From Atherinomorus stipes (lineage: Eukaryota > Chordata > Actinopteri > Atheriniformes > Atherinidae): DNA of 64,000 bases. A program made the translations under genes and the position numbers. Within the stretch, counting starts at the first letter, position 1. Each line of letters opens with the position of its first letter. Positions 13,588 through 26,779 of the stretch are shown here, piece by piece. The notes below the pieces were generated by a model. That model was given only the letters and a program-made list of their open reading frames with translations, searched no databases and was not told the DNA's origin. The stretch lies in the NCBI GenBank assembly GCA_023101725.1, contig JALJCO010012923.1, positions 178,635 to 242,634 on the forward strand. Direction: 5' to 3'.

Positions 13588-15055
13588 TTTTTCTTTTTTA
13601 GTCCACACAACCCATGCTTCAAGTCACCTAACTTTCAAGAGCATAGAGGTTGATGACAAGCTCACCAACACAGCTCATCTGGTGTTTACACGTGGCCATC
13701 ATACAGACCTCATTTGGTCTTGTTTAAAAAAAAAATCTGTATGTCCACAGGTGTTATGGAACTAAATGTGATTATAATTTGCTTTTAATAAACTGCAGAA
13801 ACATTACGATGAACAAGACAGCTACCTACAAAACAAGAGGGAAAAGTAGGAAATACAACTGAGCATCAAAAGAGCACAAAAAAGAAAAAAAAAATAGCTG
13901 AAACAGTCTCAGCAAATCCAGTGCAACCCAAGACACATTCTGCTTTTTTTTTTTTTTACTAGCTGAAAACTAAAAACAAGGGCACATATTATGAATTATA
14001 TAATTTGCATTTCCTGATCAGAATTAATATTTACCAATGTACATTTTCCCTGAACAATTAATTTTGCACAGTACCTTTAAATTGTATAAATTACAAAATG
14101 GAGTCTTCCCTTTTCACTGGACATGATTTACTTCTTAAAACCCCTGAATAACTGACAGGCGTATGCAGTTTACATTTAATATTGCTACATTTTAAACAAA
14201 GAAATTCTTAATTTTGCATATATTCTTAGGTTTGTGGCTAGGCGCAAATGCACCAATAATGTCAAATTATCTCGGAAATAGCACCAAAAGACAAACGCTT
14301 GACGACTTAAGAGGCCAGGTGTTTGTTTAAAGTATGTTTCAGAAATAGTCCATAGAAGGTGTTGAGTACAGTCGAATCATCAACCACAAAAGTGATTTTT
14401 TTTTTTCTTTTTAATGGAAAAGAAGTAGATACTAACCATATACGAGACACATAAAGCTGATCCTCAATCAACACAGACGAGTTGGGTTGGACAGTTTCAA
14501 CCCGTCCTCTATTCCAGGGTTTGCATTCTATCACGTCACCTGGAGGCTGCAGTTGGACACAGTTCCCAGCGACTGTTTGGTACAATAATGCACTTTCAGA
14601 TCTGTCTTGAATTAAAATTGATGAAAGATTGCATCCTTAATGCATGCTCATAATTCAGCTTGCTTCTCTCTCTCTCTCTTTTTTTTTAATCAAAAAAGTC
14701 TTTCGGGGTGAGCTTAGTTGGAGAAACAACTGAAACTTCATGTTTAGGTGTCTAAAAAGTTCATATAAAAATGAGTACCCAAATTATAGCATCTGTGAGA
14801 GAAATATGTAAATGTTTACATTTTTAAAAATACTCATGTTTTACTATGGTTACTCATGAAGTTATGACGACATATAGCACCAGCTTGTACATCATGCCAA
14901 GCCTTGGGTTTGGTCTAAAGAGCGAATCTGTGCTGCACTAAAGTGTAACGCAGACAGCAGTGAGACAAACTGACGAATCTTAAAAGAACTTAAAGTGCCA
15001 CTCCAGTCCCACGCCCGCTTCCCAGACTCCAGCTATCTCAGTACACGATTCCTAT

Positions 15056-18000
15056 CTAAGACAACTGATGGGGAGCTTCAAGCATTTCCATGAGGAAAGT
15101 GTCAATGGGCGTGTCACCGATCAGCTTGAAGAAGAAGAGATGCTCCAAGCACTTCAAGCCAATGGATCGCAGTGCTGGCAGTCGAAGGAGGAGCTTGGCA
15201 AACCTGCAGTAAGTAATGAGGGAAAGGTTTTGCTGAAAAAGGGCCATAATAAATCATGCATTACACACCATGCCAAACCAGACACAGCTGAGGACCTTTA
15301 CCTTCCCTGCTGCTCTGGATACTTCTGTTTGCAGTAAGCTTCCAATGATGCATAGACTTTTTCTCTGAGGAGTTCCACCTCACTTGTGTTGGAGAGCCCT
15401 TTCGCATCTGGCAGAAATAATACAGAAAATATATTCAGCAAATAATACATCCTACTTTGTGAAAAGGGGGAAAAAAGGTATTTTCTTGTACTGTCAGGTA
15501 CCTGGGTTGAACAGAACGATAGCACGGAGGCAGCCCAGCTCTGTTTTGTCCATCTGCATATCTCTCATTTTATTGACAAGCTCTGTCAGAACCCTAAATT
15601 ATAAGAGCATGTTTTAGTATTAAATACAAAAAGAAATGTATGCCAATGTTTGTATCTTGAAAACATCCATTAATATTACAAAAGTGTAAATATACCTGTC
15701 AAATATGGCGCCAACCTCTACACTCTGCACACTCTCCCTACATGAAACAATAACATCACACATTAAACAAGTCTGCAAGTAAAGTCGCAACTTCTGCTCA
15801 AGTGCGCTGGAGACTTGTCTTTGTGGTATTACCGATCAAAAATGGCTCCAACTCCTGCGCTGTGTGCACCGTCGCGCTGCAGCTCAGACGCCAGAAGAAC
15901 TCCATCTTTCAAGGGAATGGAGCGATGGGAGAACGAAGCAATCAGCAGCTCATTCCATCCTGACAAATTAAACACAGTTGCACAGAGGCATATGATGACG
16001 GCATGAAATAGATTTCAATAGGAGAAAATGTATTCACATAGATTACAATGCTCTTAATAATGAAAACAGACTATGTACTTCATTCTCACAGGCCTCAGAC
16101 ACCTGGTTACAACCCTACTGCTTCATCTGCTTCATTGCATCCAATGTGTCAGCAAAACACAGTTAGGAACATGAGTTCAGGTAGTGGAAAGTAAAGTTTG
16201 CAAAAACTGTTTTATTTCATTATACAACATATCATATCTGGCATTTTTAGAGCTGTTCCCTGTTGTTCTTGTATTATAATTACAGCACTGTATTGAAAAC
16301 TTCAGCAAGTGGCCTTGGCCTTGTTGCTTTTTCCCCCTCAGTAGTCTAACTTTTAACACTGCAACATTTCGTCCTCCTCCGACAAGAATGATACAAGCTT
16401 CCATCAGTAAGATGCACAAGGCGCTTGTTTGTACCTGCACGCAGAAGGATGACCTGATCATCAAGGGGCAGTTCAGAGAAATGAGGGATTCTTTTCGCCC
16501 ATTCCACCAAAGCAAACAGCTGTTTGTCTGCAGTCTGGCAGATGTTGGAAACTGTATCATGGGGCTGAAATCAAACAAGACATCATTATAATTTCTAATA
16601 ACTGATCAGCTATAAATGCAATCTATAATTTTGTAAATTTGTAATTAAAAGCAGATTTTTTTATGCCATTATCTTGAAAACAACCACAACACCTGGCTGA
16701 CACAGTTGCTCACCTAAACCAACTAAAGGTTGCGACCACTTACAGAGTTTCCTGCAGAGCCTCCATCAGAGTGAAGCTCCGTTTTCTGCTCCACAGCCAT
16801 CTCTGCCTCCAAGATCTTTTCCACAGGCATCTCATCATTCGCTCCACCAGTAAACTCCAGCTCTCCCTCACGCTCTCGGTTCCTCTGACGCTCCTCCTGC
16901 ACAGCTGCAACAGATAAAGCACAAAAACAGGAGCAAATTATAAATTGGTGAGTTTAAAACAGCTACAAGATATTTTTCTGTCCTCTGTATAGAATTGCTG
17001 CTGCATGAGAACATCAAGTTTAACATTCTGCCAGATGGCATAATTGTGTCGGCTTAACAATTTCTCAAGATTTGTTTTTAAACAGAAAGAAAAAGAAAAG
17101 TGAATGCTTTGAAATTTACTGTTTCAGTACAAATGTGCTGATAAATTAAAGACAGATGGGTGGCATGCCAGGACATGCATGTCCCAAACATTTGCTCTCG
17201 ACTTCAGCCGAAGATGTCAGGAATGAACTTCAATGCAAAAGCACCAACCTGCTGCAATAAAGCATACATTTTCTTCATCTTCAGTTTATTTTTAGATCAA
17301 GTCTTGCTCTATGCCGCATATGTGTTATCAATGTGTAGGAACTGAAACTGATCCAGATGAAAATTCTCTGCAGATTCTACACAAATTTTAAGCTGTTCAA
17401 TGGAAACATTCCAGTTTGTGAGTCTGCAGAAAAAGTAAAATTCTTAAAAAATGATCTGTCAATACTAAGATCAAGTTTCTTCCCACTGTATTTTCATGTT
17501 GATAAAAACTGTATATGTTAATGGGTTTTGTGGATGAGTTTCTTCTCCTTCAGCCTAGATGCAGACGCAGTTTCTTATTTCTTTAGGACCTGTGAGATAA
17601 CATGTACCAAAAAGCCAATTAAGTTTTTCAAGAAAACCTTCATGTTATAAAAATAAATCCTGAGGTCTGAATGTGATGAAATTCAACAGTCTTCCCAATC
17701 CCAACCATGAAGGTACCCTCAGATACTATCATCACAAAACACCTAGAGGAACATCTACGGAGCCATTAGAAAAGTTATTTCTTCCAATTTTAAATCAATT
17801 AAATGTGACTGTAACGCAAAAGAATCCTCTCAAACAAGTATAAGCAACAGAGACTTCTTTAAATTCCAAAAACATCAAATGTTTTAATTTCCCTATTATC
17901 CCTGGGAGCTGAGACTCTACCAAAACCGCAGCCATAGGAAAGTGACACTGGAAGGTGATTAGCTGGTGATGAAACTGAGCATACAGACTCCTGTGTGCCT

Positions 18001-19572
18001 CAACCCTGAACCTAATTCAGAGTAGCCTGGATCTACCCTTAAGACTCGAAAGACATGCAGCGCATACTGTCTGCTCTTAAGATGCTTCAAGCTGACCTTA
18101 TGGCTTTCATTAAAATGTAAGCCGCTATATTCTTTTGTGTGTCAACATCGGTCCAATCAACCAGATTTTTCATCCATTTACACACATTCAGCAAAGAGCT
18201 ACAGCTGGCTGACCAAGCAGTCCATCATCACAAAGCTGTAAAGTACTGCAAACCCCACTCTCCTTCACTCCGGAGCACAAATTCACACATAAATGTCATC
18301 AACTCTGCATTTCTAGCACAACAGGCTCATTGTCTAAATAACATGACAGTATCTTTAAGATTACAATGACGTACTCATCCATCCCTCATCTTTTCCATCT
18401 TCGTTTATCCCCTTTACATGTTTGATCACTATTGAAAGATGGAGAAAGGGTAGAATTGGAGAAAGTGAAGGAAAGAGTAGAGAGAGAGTTAGTTAAATGG
18501 ACCAGCTCCAGTTCCCCATTTCTGTCCTTCTGCTCATCTAATCCAAAATCCACTCTCACCAAAAAATATCATATATGCGTTCCTTTCCCTTTAAAAGCCA
18601 GTCAGGGTCTCAAAATGACCCGAATATTTTTGTTTTACATTTCTTTTTGCATACCTTCTCTTTTCATACCCATGGCCAGGCACTTCTGGTAGCGGCAGTA
18701 CTGGCAGCGGTTGCGCTGGCGTTTGTCGACCAGGCACTCTTTGTTATCCCTGCAAGTGTAGCTCAGGTCTTTGCGTACAGTTCGCTTGAAGAAACCTTTG
18801 CAACCCTCGCAGCTGTACACCCCATAGTGCTTGCCTGGACATAACAAACATAAATCTAAAGGTCATCCCAACACAACACTAAATAAAAGGCAAAAGTGTG
18901 ACAGACATTCTGTGTTTTTTAGTAGCGACAATGAATAGATCCATTGTGTGAAACTCTTAAGGAATTAAATCTTCTAATGCTGTTTTTAGACTTACCAGAG
19001 GAGCGGTCGCCACAGATCACACACAGTCGTTTCTGAGACAGCATTATTCCTGGGCTGTGAGCTGGCATAGGCCTCAGGCCAAATGGAGGCTTGATATCTT
19101 CTGAGCTGCTTACTGAATGCATCCCTGATATGGGACCTGAAGAGGAGATCTGGAGACAAAAACAAAACAGCAACAAAAAGAAAAACAATTAACTAAGGGC
19201 ATTACAGTGTTTAAATTAAAGACAATAATGATTTAATTGGTCTTTTATTTGCATTTATAAACTGTTAACAAGTTGTTTGCAAAGAAGAAGGAATGTCTAT
19301 CCATTACTGTCCATTAGCATCTCCCTAGGGTGTTAACAGAGAAAGAAAATGCGCCCTTTCCACTGTAAGAACTCCTATCTTCAAGTGACATGTACATTAG
19401 GCCAATACATACACAAACAGCTGCTAATTACCTGGCTGCTGCTGATGGGTCCAAATCCGAGAGAGGGCGAGACCACAGGGGAGTTAAGCGAGGGACTGAT
19501 CACTGAAAAAGGAGAACCTAAGATGTTGGTGGGGCTGTTGGAGGCTGAGCTGTTAGGCTGCTGTGAGGACAT
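15056..19572 (-). CDS. rxrb: Retinoid X receptor beta-type nuclear receptor (426 aa)
   Basis: Ligand-regulated transcription factor, obligate partner of many nuclear receptors, acting in the nucleus. Coding exons in gene order: 19432-19572, 18996-19149, 18655-18834, 16744-16904, 16435-16564, 15833-15959, 15696-15737, 15502-15593, 15302-15407, 15056-15203; the total is 1281 nt and every phase fits. The start is fixed by an in-frame TAA two codons upstream. Seen: a short Ser/Pro-rich A/B region; a two-zinc-finger DNA-binding domain with P-box CEGCKG (residues about 87-152); a ligand-binding domain from about 195 with [20 protein letters not shown]; and helix 12 [13 protein letters not shown] at the end. 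The 42-nt exon 15696-15737 duplicates the end of the preceding exon. The beta call rests on the [13 protein letters not shown] region and the A/B domain; which teleost copy (a or b) is open. Confidence 0.93.
15696..15737 (-). other. rxrb: Tandemly duplicated 42-nt exon in rxrb ligand-binding domain
   Basis: This mini-exon adds 14 residues, [14 protein letters not shown], directly after the preceding exon, which ends [13 protein letters not shown]. Both flanking introns are phase 2, so the exon can be included or skipped without a frame change. The similarity of the two segments (VGAIFDR identical) indicates tandem exon duplication. My recollection is that some zebrafish RXRs carry a 14-residue insert here and bind 9-cis retinoic acid poorly. 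Confidence 0.9.
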
Positions 19573-20940
19573 GGCTTGTTAGCTACCCAAGGAAGAGAAT
19601 GATGTCCTGTCTTAAGGAGATCAATCTGAGGGTGACACGAGAGGACATTATTAGCTCAATAATTACTGACAGACCTTAGAGAAATTTACCGTGGTGTGGT
19701 GCAGGTTCAGCTGATACGATGCCAGAATAAAACATAAGCTGTCTAGGTGCTGACCTGCCAAAATTCTGTCTTTAAACCTGGTCAAAGTATGGCACTAGAA
19801 GGTGTCAGGAATGATTAATTGTTACCAAACATTTTATAGACCGAATCGACGGGGAATTTACAGTAAAGGTACACATCTGCAGGACAAAATTAGGCTAACT
19901 GTGGAACATTTCCCTAAGAACTTGGGCTAACCAGGCAATATATAGCCGAATAAAAACATCAGTGGCATATGAAATCCCCTTCACCCCCAAAAATAAAAAT
20001 AAATCAATCATGATTTCACAGACGAACAGGTTGGGGACCTCAAGATGATTTGCACTAGTTGGACCAAAATCCATGTCCACAATAATCCAGCTGGATTAAC
20101 TGGCCAGGAAAAAAAAAAAAAAAAAGTACTGTATTTTTGAGGGTGTTGATGCATAAGGCAGTGTCTTTGTTCAAATTTAATAACTAAAAAAGGGAATTAA
20201 TGGCGTTAACACATGGTTGAACAGTCGTGCTTTTCTGTTAGAATCGCACTATTTAAGGTTTCTGCTACGATACGCAGTCATCATACATTAGCACTACTCC
20301 GTTAAATACGATAATGAGTCAACAATGGATGGCAACCACAAACATAAATGCAAATTTTCTACACCGCTAATATACATGCATTACATTGTCGGTCATTAAT
20401 ATATATATATTTAGGGAAAAAACGGCCTACGGTTACTTTTACTACTGGCTGACTGGTTGCAAAACCATAACGGCAGTAAAGACCGTGGCCAGACATTTTT
20501 AGCTAGCATTAGCTTTGTTTACCACACGTCCGACATTTTATTTAAAATGACTTTAGTTACAAAAAAATGTAAACATACCCCGTAAGTCATCTAAAATGCT
20601 TAATATTCGAGGTTAAATGAATCGCTCAAATAAATACACTTTAGAAGAGCAAGTGTTTCCAGCTAGCTAAAATTAGCGGATCGGCTTCTGTTGCCACTAA
20701 CTTAGCTAAAGCGGCTAACATTAGCCTGATGCACGGCTCAGGGTGAAAGCTCGAGGAAACTGCAGTTGACAAATTAGCTCATGGTCGCTTGAAGGTTAGA
20801 ATTACGTACCAGACACACCTTCGACGCATTGTTGAAAAACGCCTCGCTTTATCTGTTCTAATCTAGACAAGAGCTAGACAACAAGGTCGACGATCAGATC
20901 GAGTTTACTTCGGTTTGACGCTGTTGTTGTTTACAGGCCA
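19573..20940 (-). other. rxrb: rxrb 5' UTR, first intron and promoter region (inferred)
   Basis: On the minus strand a plausible acceptor (CACCCTCAG) ends at about 19626 and a good donor (G|GTACGT) lies at about 20809. This suggests a short leader before the start codon in exon 2 and a non-coding exon 1 around 20810-20940. The region holds more CpG dinucleotides than its surroundings. No start site can be fixed from sequence alone. Confidence 0.45.
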
Positions 20941-22210
20941 TGATGGCTCAGTGCCACTATCCACTGAAGGCCAAAATGTCTCATGGGACCACCCATAACA
21001 GTATTGTCATATGACACCTATGAGGTACAGCTTAATTTTTTCGAATATTTGACATGGACTACAGTCATCACTGGAAACCAAACCTGGGCCTATTAAATAC
21101 TGTTCTAATATAAATTAAATTGCATTTATATGACTTCCACAAAAAAAATAAATTAATCAAAAAATCCAAAGGCCTTAGAGACACTGATGGATGAGACAAG
21201 AGTAACCTAACTCAGCAAATCTGATTAATCCAAACATTTCATTACAAGATAGATAGATAGATTTTTTTTTTTTTTTTAAATGTGGTTACTGTGCTGTACT
21301 CAAATTTCAGTAAACAGCAACATGTCAATACAGAAACGATGTATGGCATGTAGGTAGATGAATGTCACACTATCTGATCTCTGAATATTTTGGGGGCAGC
21401 CACACCTACATGGAGGGCTGGATTTATTTATTTTTTTTTTCCCCTTATGACTGAAGGAATATATTGCACAACTGGTTCTTACACTACTGATCTTGCAAAG
21501 GGAAATTTTCCACAGTCCAAAATATCTCATGCAGTGTTAGTGTTTTTCAACCTCATTTACAATGTGGTTTGCTCCAGAGTTAAGAATAACTTACTGACTT
21601 TATATGCAAGATTTTTTTTTAAATAGTGCCTCTTTTTTTAGAGAAATATTTTGTACACAGAAATCTGTGCAAAGTTTGCACAGATAAAGATGTGCTACTT
21701 TTAATAACAGTGGTTCAATAATGTTTTTTGGTATTGTTATACATTAAATATTCAAATCCCAATTCTTTTACACCTTTTATTATATTTAAACAGACCAACA
21801 AGAACATGGACATTCGCATCTAGCCTCATTTATGTTTAATGCTAAAGATGGTAATTTTTATTCATGGTTGTTCACAACCCACATCAGTCATTTCACCTGA
21901 AGATTTATAAAGCTGTCTGCTTCCAATGCAAGGTGTGGATCTCATATCATTTCTTCTCAACAAACCAGAAAGCCACATACTGCACAACTGGTGCGAGAGA
22001 GAATGACAAACTTGACAAACAACTTTGTTTAAAGCAGCTTGTGAGGAAGTGTGTCATAACAAGCCAGGTGGCATTCTCACCACAAATACTTTGCTGCTCA
22101 GAGCTGCCACAACCTGCTGTTAGGAGCAGCAACTGGTAAAACCAGGACATAAAATTTAATGATATTACATATGATGCTTTTTTAATCTTTTTTGTCGTCT
22201 TGTCGTCAAC
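20941..22210. other. Intergenic, between divergent rxrb and lectin gene
   Basis: About 1.3 kb of AT-rich sequence between the putative rxrb promoter and the start of the lectin gene. It contains a short GATA repeat near 21250 and homopolymer T runs. No coding region or clear regulatory motif was recognised. Confidence 0.5.
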
Positions 22211-24210
22211 ATGAACATAGTCGGACATGTGATGAAAAGGACTTCAGCTCTGTTTCTGATTATCTCAGGTTTGTACTATCCATGCTTTTTCAGTGGTGCA
22301 TAACTTGTTTTCATTTCACACGTATAAATATATGTAATATAGATGCAGAACTGCCATTTATGCCAACACAGCTTATTTAAATCTATAATGATAAAATTGT
22401 GAAGGTTTCATTTGCACATGATTTTTTTCTAAAACTATTATCATTTGTACTCAAATCCATGTGACCAAATTCTTTACAGTGCTGTGCTGGTGCTCACAGG
22501 GATCTTCAGACTTTCTCCTTAGTAATATTTCTATGACGTATGAAAATGCAAAGAACTACTGCAGAGAGATGTACACTGATTTGGCAACAGTTCACAACTC
22601 AGCAGACATGGAAAGTTTAATTGCTTTAGTTTCGGCAACGGACAGAGCCTGGATAGGACTGGAGATTGGAGACGGTGAGATGTGGCATTGGTCTTTGTCC
22701 GATGAAAAAACAGACTTTTTTAACTGGAGGACAGGAGAGCCACGAAAACAGGGTCAAGAAGCATGTGTAGCAATGGATCAAAATGGCACGTGGTTTGAGA
22801 GTGACTGCAAAACTGAAAGAAGTTTTGTGTGTGTTGGTAAGTGAAACGGCACTGTTACAGTACTTTAAAGATTTTTCAATGTAGTACAACATTGCATCAT
22901 TTACTATGTTGTACTTTTCAGGCAACAGGAATGCCAGTCATCACATCTTTGTTGCTGAGGCCAAATCCTGGAGGGATGCTCAGAGTCACTGCAGGGGCGT
23001 ACCATCTGATCTAGTCAGCATACACTCACTACAGGACAATAATGCAGTCCGTAATGTGTCCACATCTCAAAGTGTGTGGATAGGCCTTTTTAGGGATCCC
23101 TGGAAATGGTCAGACGGTAGTAACTCATCATTCCGCTTCTGGAAGCCCAACCAACCAAATAACTTGGAGGATCAGAAGTGTGTTGCTGCCATATTCAAAG
23201 ATGGGGGAAGTGGAATGACCGTAGATGCAGTAAAAAATTCCGCTTTATTTGTCATGGTGGTAAGTTGGACTTCTCTTACAGTTTGCTTCTCTATGTCAGC
23301 AAAGTTATCTTTATTCAAATTCAATTGATCATTCTTTTAACACTTACAAATCAAAACAGGGCGAGATTATTCCTTCTTTAATTCATTGTGTTTTCCTTTG
23401 CAGCACAGAAGACAAGCTCATCAGCCCCCAGTTTTCAAACTACAAAAGAGAGCATTACAGGAAATCAACTGGAAACTACTTCTCCCCTGAATCCATCTCA
23501 AGGGGCTACCACAGCATCTCATTTCAGTGTGGCTGGCACCGGGCAACCCAGCACGACTCATGTTAACACCCCACCATCAACAACTGCTGAACTTAAAACA
23601 CTAAATACCACAGAGTTTGTCTCACATCCCGTAAGCACCGGGTTCAGCAATCCAAATACAGAAAGGTCGACTATGACGGCGACACAACTTCTCCCAACAG
23701 CTTCAGCCTCAACTGTAACAGCCACTGCCAACAGCCAAACCTTTAATCAGGGTATGTTTATAATGTCATGTCTCCTTGTGATCATTTTGCCTCAGTTTGC
23801 TCAACGTATTAAAATAAAATCTTCTTTTTTTTATTGTTTTTTCTGAAGAAAACCTGATACTTATCCAGGAAAACATGACATGGGTTGAAGCCATGAGTTA
23901 CTGCAGGGAGCACCATATCGACCTTGTCCACATTACCACCGAAGACATTCAAGACCTGGTGGCCGAAAAGGCGAAGAATGCCACATCATCACATGTTTGG
24001 CTGGCCCTACGTTACGCCTGCACTTTTAAATTTTGGTTCTGGATTGAGTCGACTTCCAGCTGCTACCAGAACTGGGTGCCAGGTCAGGGTCCTGACGGAG
24101 TGTACGAGTGTGGTGTCAGTGGCGCCATTGAGGCCACTGGGAGGCAGCAGTGGGTTGGCTTGCCTGAGAAGGAGGAACTGAATTTTATCTGCTATACTTG
24201 TGCTGGATGA
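22211..24210 (+). CDS. Secreted triple C-type-lectin-domain protein with one frameshift
   Basis: Exons: 22211-22268, 22480-22836, 22922-23259, 23404-23751, 23849-24210. Start MNIVGHVMKRTSALFLIIS gives a signal peptide. CTLD1 (exon 2) has WIGLEI and a closing CKTERSFVCV but EPR and WFES in place of EPN and WND. CTLD2 (exon 3) has WIGLFRDP and QPNN. CTLD3 (exon 5) has VWLAL and ends FICYTCAG-stop. Exon 4 is a Ser/Thr/Pro-rich mucin-like linker. No membrane segment is seen, so the product should be secreted; overall it resembles fish macrophage-mannose-receptor-like lectins. In exon 3 the run GGGGG at 23203-23207 is one base short: the next frame gives KWNDRRCSKKFRFICH, the proper end of the domain. 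As written, the protein would end prematurely in exon 4. This may be a true null allele or a base-calling error. Confidence 0.75.
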
Positions 24211-24778
24211 GTGGAGATTCCTAAAATGACAAATACGCTTAAGTTTTCATCACATGGATAGAATCAACATGTTTGTACTGATCCCATTTTTACTGTATAT
24301 TTGCAGTTCACTTTGTGCAAAGTCGGTGACAAACATCAAGTCAGTGATCTTTAAAGGATTTCAAATGAGACATTAAGGTTGTATTAATACAGATCCATGA
24401 CGTCATGCAGCCTTTGTTGAAATACACCTGCCTCCTCTATTGTTGAGGCTGAATTTCATTAGATATGAAAACGTCGTGTGGTGTGTGGGCGTGCACATTT
24501 GCAGTCATGGGCAGCAAGAGTGATGTGAGAAAATTGATCTGCTCTGTCGCTTTTCACTCAGGGGTTACTATTTGCATGTTGACCCCCCTGGGCTTGCCCC
24601 TCAAGATTGTCTTTTTACTAGACCACCATGGCCACTGTGTCCTCAAACCAGAGTGCTTGCTGCCTTCACTGACCCAGCCTTCTTCAGCGGTGCCTCTGAT
24701 AACACAGTAAACAGACTCACCTTCCTGTCTGTAACTGTTAGATACAGGAAGTACCTTTTAACCCATTTCACGGGAAAC

Positions 24779-24784
24779 AATAAA
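24779..24784 (+). terminator. Polyadenylation signal of lectin gene
   Basis: AATAAA about 570 bases after the lectin stop codon, followed by a T-rich region. A second AATAAA lies about 80 bases further on. Confidence 0.5.
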
Positions 24785-25390
24785 ATGTTTTTTGTACTCT
24801 AAACTTTTGTAATTGGTTCCCCATTAGGCATGATTGCAGATGTGAATGCAGCTTTAAGTCCGTTAAATAAATTCTTCTGTATGTGTCTGTATATGTTTGC
24901 TTTTTTCCTCTTACTTTTCATGACACAATACAAACTTATTACATTTAAGGGAAGACTTGACACACCTGTAAAAGTTGCATTTTAATTGTGTGCACAAATA
25001 TTAATTCCAGCTATTAAACATTTTGACATCTTTTTCCATTTTTACCAATGCTCAGGGCACTTATCATTAGTTCCTTTGGTATATTAATGTTTACTTGGTG
25101 GGTGAAAATAACTATATAATGACCGAATACCAACACACACGGCTCATAATCCACCGCTGAATTTTGAGAAGGGTTTTTGCATACGCAGTGAAGGTCTTGT
25201 CACTTACCAATTACTACGGACCATTACACAAGTGTGTCCTAGCTTAGTTTCTCCCAGAATGCCCATTGGTCAGTGAGCCTCCCATCAGTTCAATGTTAAT
25301 GTCCCATACGGTCCAGTCGCTCAGGCCTGGACTACTCCCTCCCCTCCTTTTCTCACCCTCATCTCCTCTTGTGTGCCGTCCAGCTGGCTC

Positions 25391-25403
25391 TGACCTCTGA
25401 CCT
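25391..25403 (-). promoter_or_regulatory. Perfect DR1 nuclear-receptor response element
   Basis: TGACCT-C-TGACCT on the plus strand, that is AGGTCA-G-AGGTCA on the minus strand: two consensus half sites spaced by one base. DR1 sites bind RXR homodimers and RXR/PPAR, and also HNF4 and COUP-TF. Further half-site-like sequences (TGACCC, GGTCAC) follow within 100 bases. Occupancy is unknown. Confidence 0.55.
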
Positions 25404-26779
25404 CTCCAACCTCACTCCTGACCCCTGAGGACATTCCCACGCCACACCCTTTTGTGCGCTTCTCACCATGCAAACCCAGTGGTCACTCCCGCTGAATTTT
25501 TAGAGATTATGTTGTGGCATAATTCATCTTCACTGGGATTGGTGTAAAGCAGCCTAATTTGCCTTAATGCCAATTCAAGTATGAGATGTTAAATGTGTGT
25601 GAAGAAATCAAAACTCCAGAGAAAATAAGTGTCTATTCTATTTTATTAACTTTAAATCCCACATAGATAAAAAAACTGATAAAGGGTTGAATACAGAATT
25701 AATGTAAAACATAGAAAATAAGTGGAAGAGCTGTTTAACTTTACATTTCTCTACCTGCCATGCGCACTTCTGTCTTTCCTTTTCTTCTCTGAGCCTGCTC
25801 CCCTCCCTTCTTTTCCTTCTGTCACTTTCACAGTTAATTGTAGAAAAGCAGATTTTCTCCATTGAAGCCCAGTCTCTTAGGTAACCCCAGTCCTGCATGA
25901 AATGAGATGGATAGAGGGGAAGAGATAGAGAGGGGGACATGGACAGGCAAACTGAACCAACAGCAGTTGAGGATGGATGCAAGATGAAGAAGAGTGGACT
26001 CGGTGATACTTGGAAGAACTTGAGGAAAAGTATTAGAGTTTAGTTTTTCATTTGCACATTCCCTTATATTTTCTTCTTTGGAAATATATTATTGATGGAG
26101 TACAATGTAAGTATTGACATTGTTTCCTTTCTTGCTAGTTTATAGATAAAGAAGGAATTGGTACATAAAGAAATTAGTTCTTAAAATACATTTATGATGA
26201 AAAAAAAACCTGATTTCTGAAAACATTATCTACTCTTCAATTATATCATTGGATATTTGATATTACTCAAGTTTGCAAAGAACTTTTTTTTTTAGAATTT
26301 TTTCAGGTATTTCTGCATTTGTTTTGATTTCTCTTTATATATTTTATCAGATCATCCTCCACAGGATTTTTCCCCAGAGAGCTGAAGGATGCCAGTGATG
26401 CAAATATCAAGTCTGACGGGGAGTCTGGTGTTGATTGTCCAAACGCAATTCTTGTACTGCTTCTCCATACCCAGGAGTTGTGGATGGACATCATGCCCCC
26501 AACTCTCGCTGACTCCCTCCCATATTTCAAAGCAGTGATGCTTACAGAGCTCTGCAAATGGACTAATTTAATAATAAGTTGCTGTAAAAAAAAAAAAAAA
26601 AAAAAAAACCTGGATTGTTACTTTTGATAAAATTCTGCAGGGCCTGACCTGAAGTTATGAAATAGTTTGTAAGATGCTTTGGATTTGATCAAACTTTTTA
26701 ACTTCTAGAGGCAAGATCTATGTTTTGCCTTTTATTGGCCTATAGGTGTGTTTTGTTAAGACACAAAAATCACCAAAAC

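Noticed and set aside
22192..22380. Plus-strand frame starting MSSCRQHEHSRT
   Set aside because: Wrong frame; the ATG at 22211 gives a proper signal peptide and splices in phase.
26303..26557. Minus-strand frame of 84 residues
   Set aside because: No recognisable motif, no splice context and no matching frame on either side; possibly old repeat sequence.
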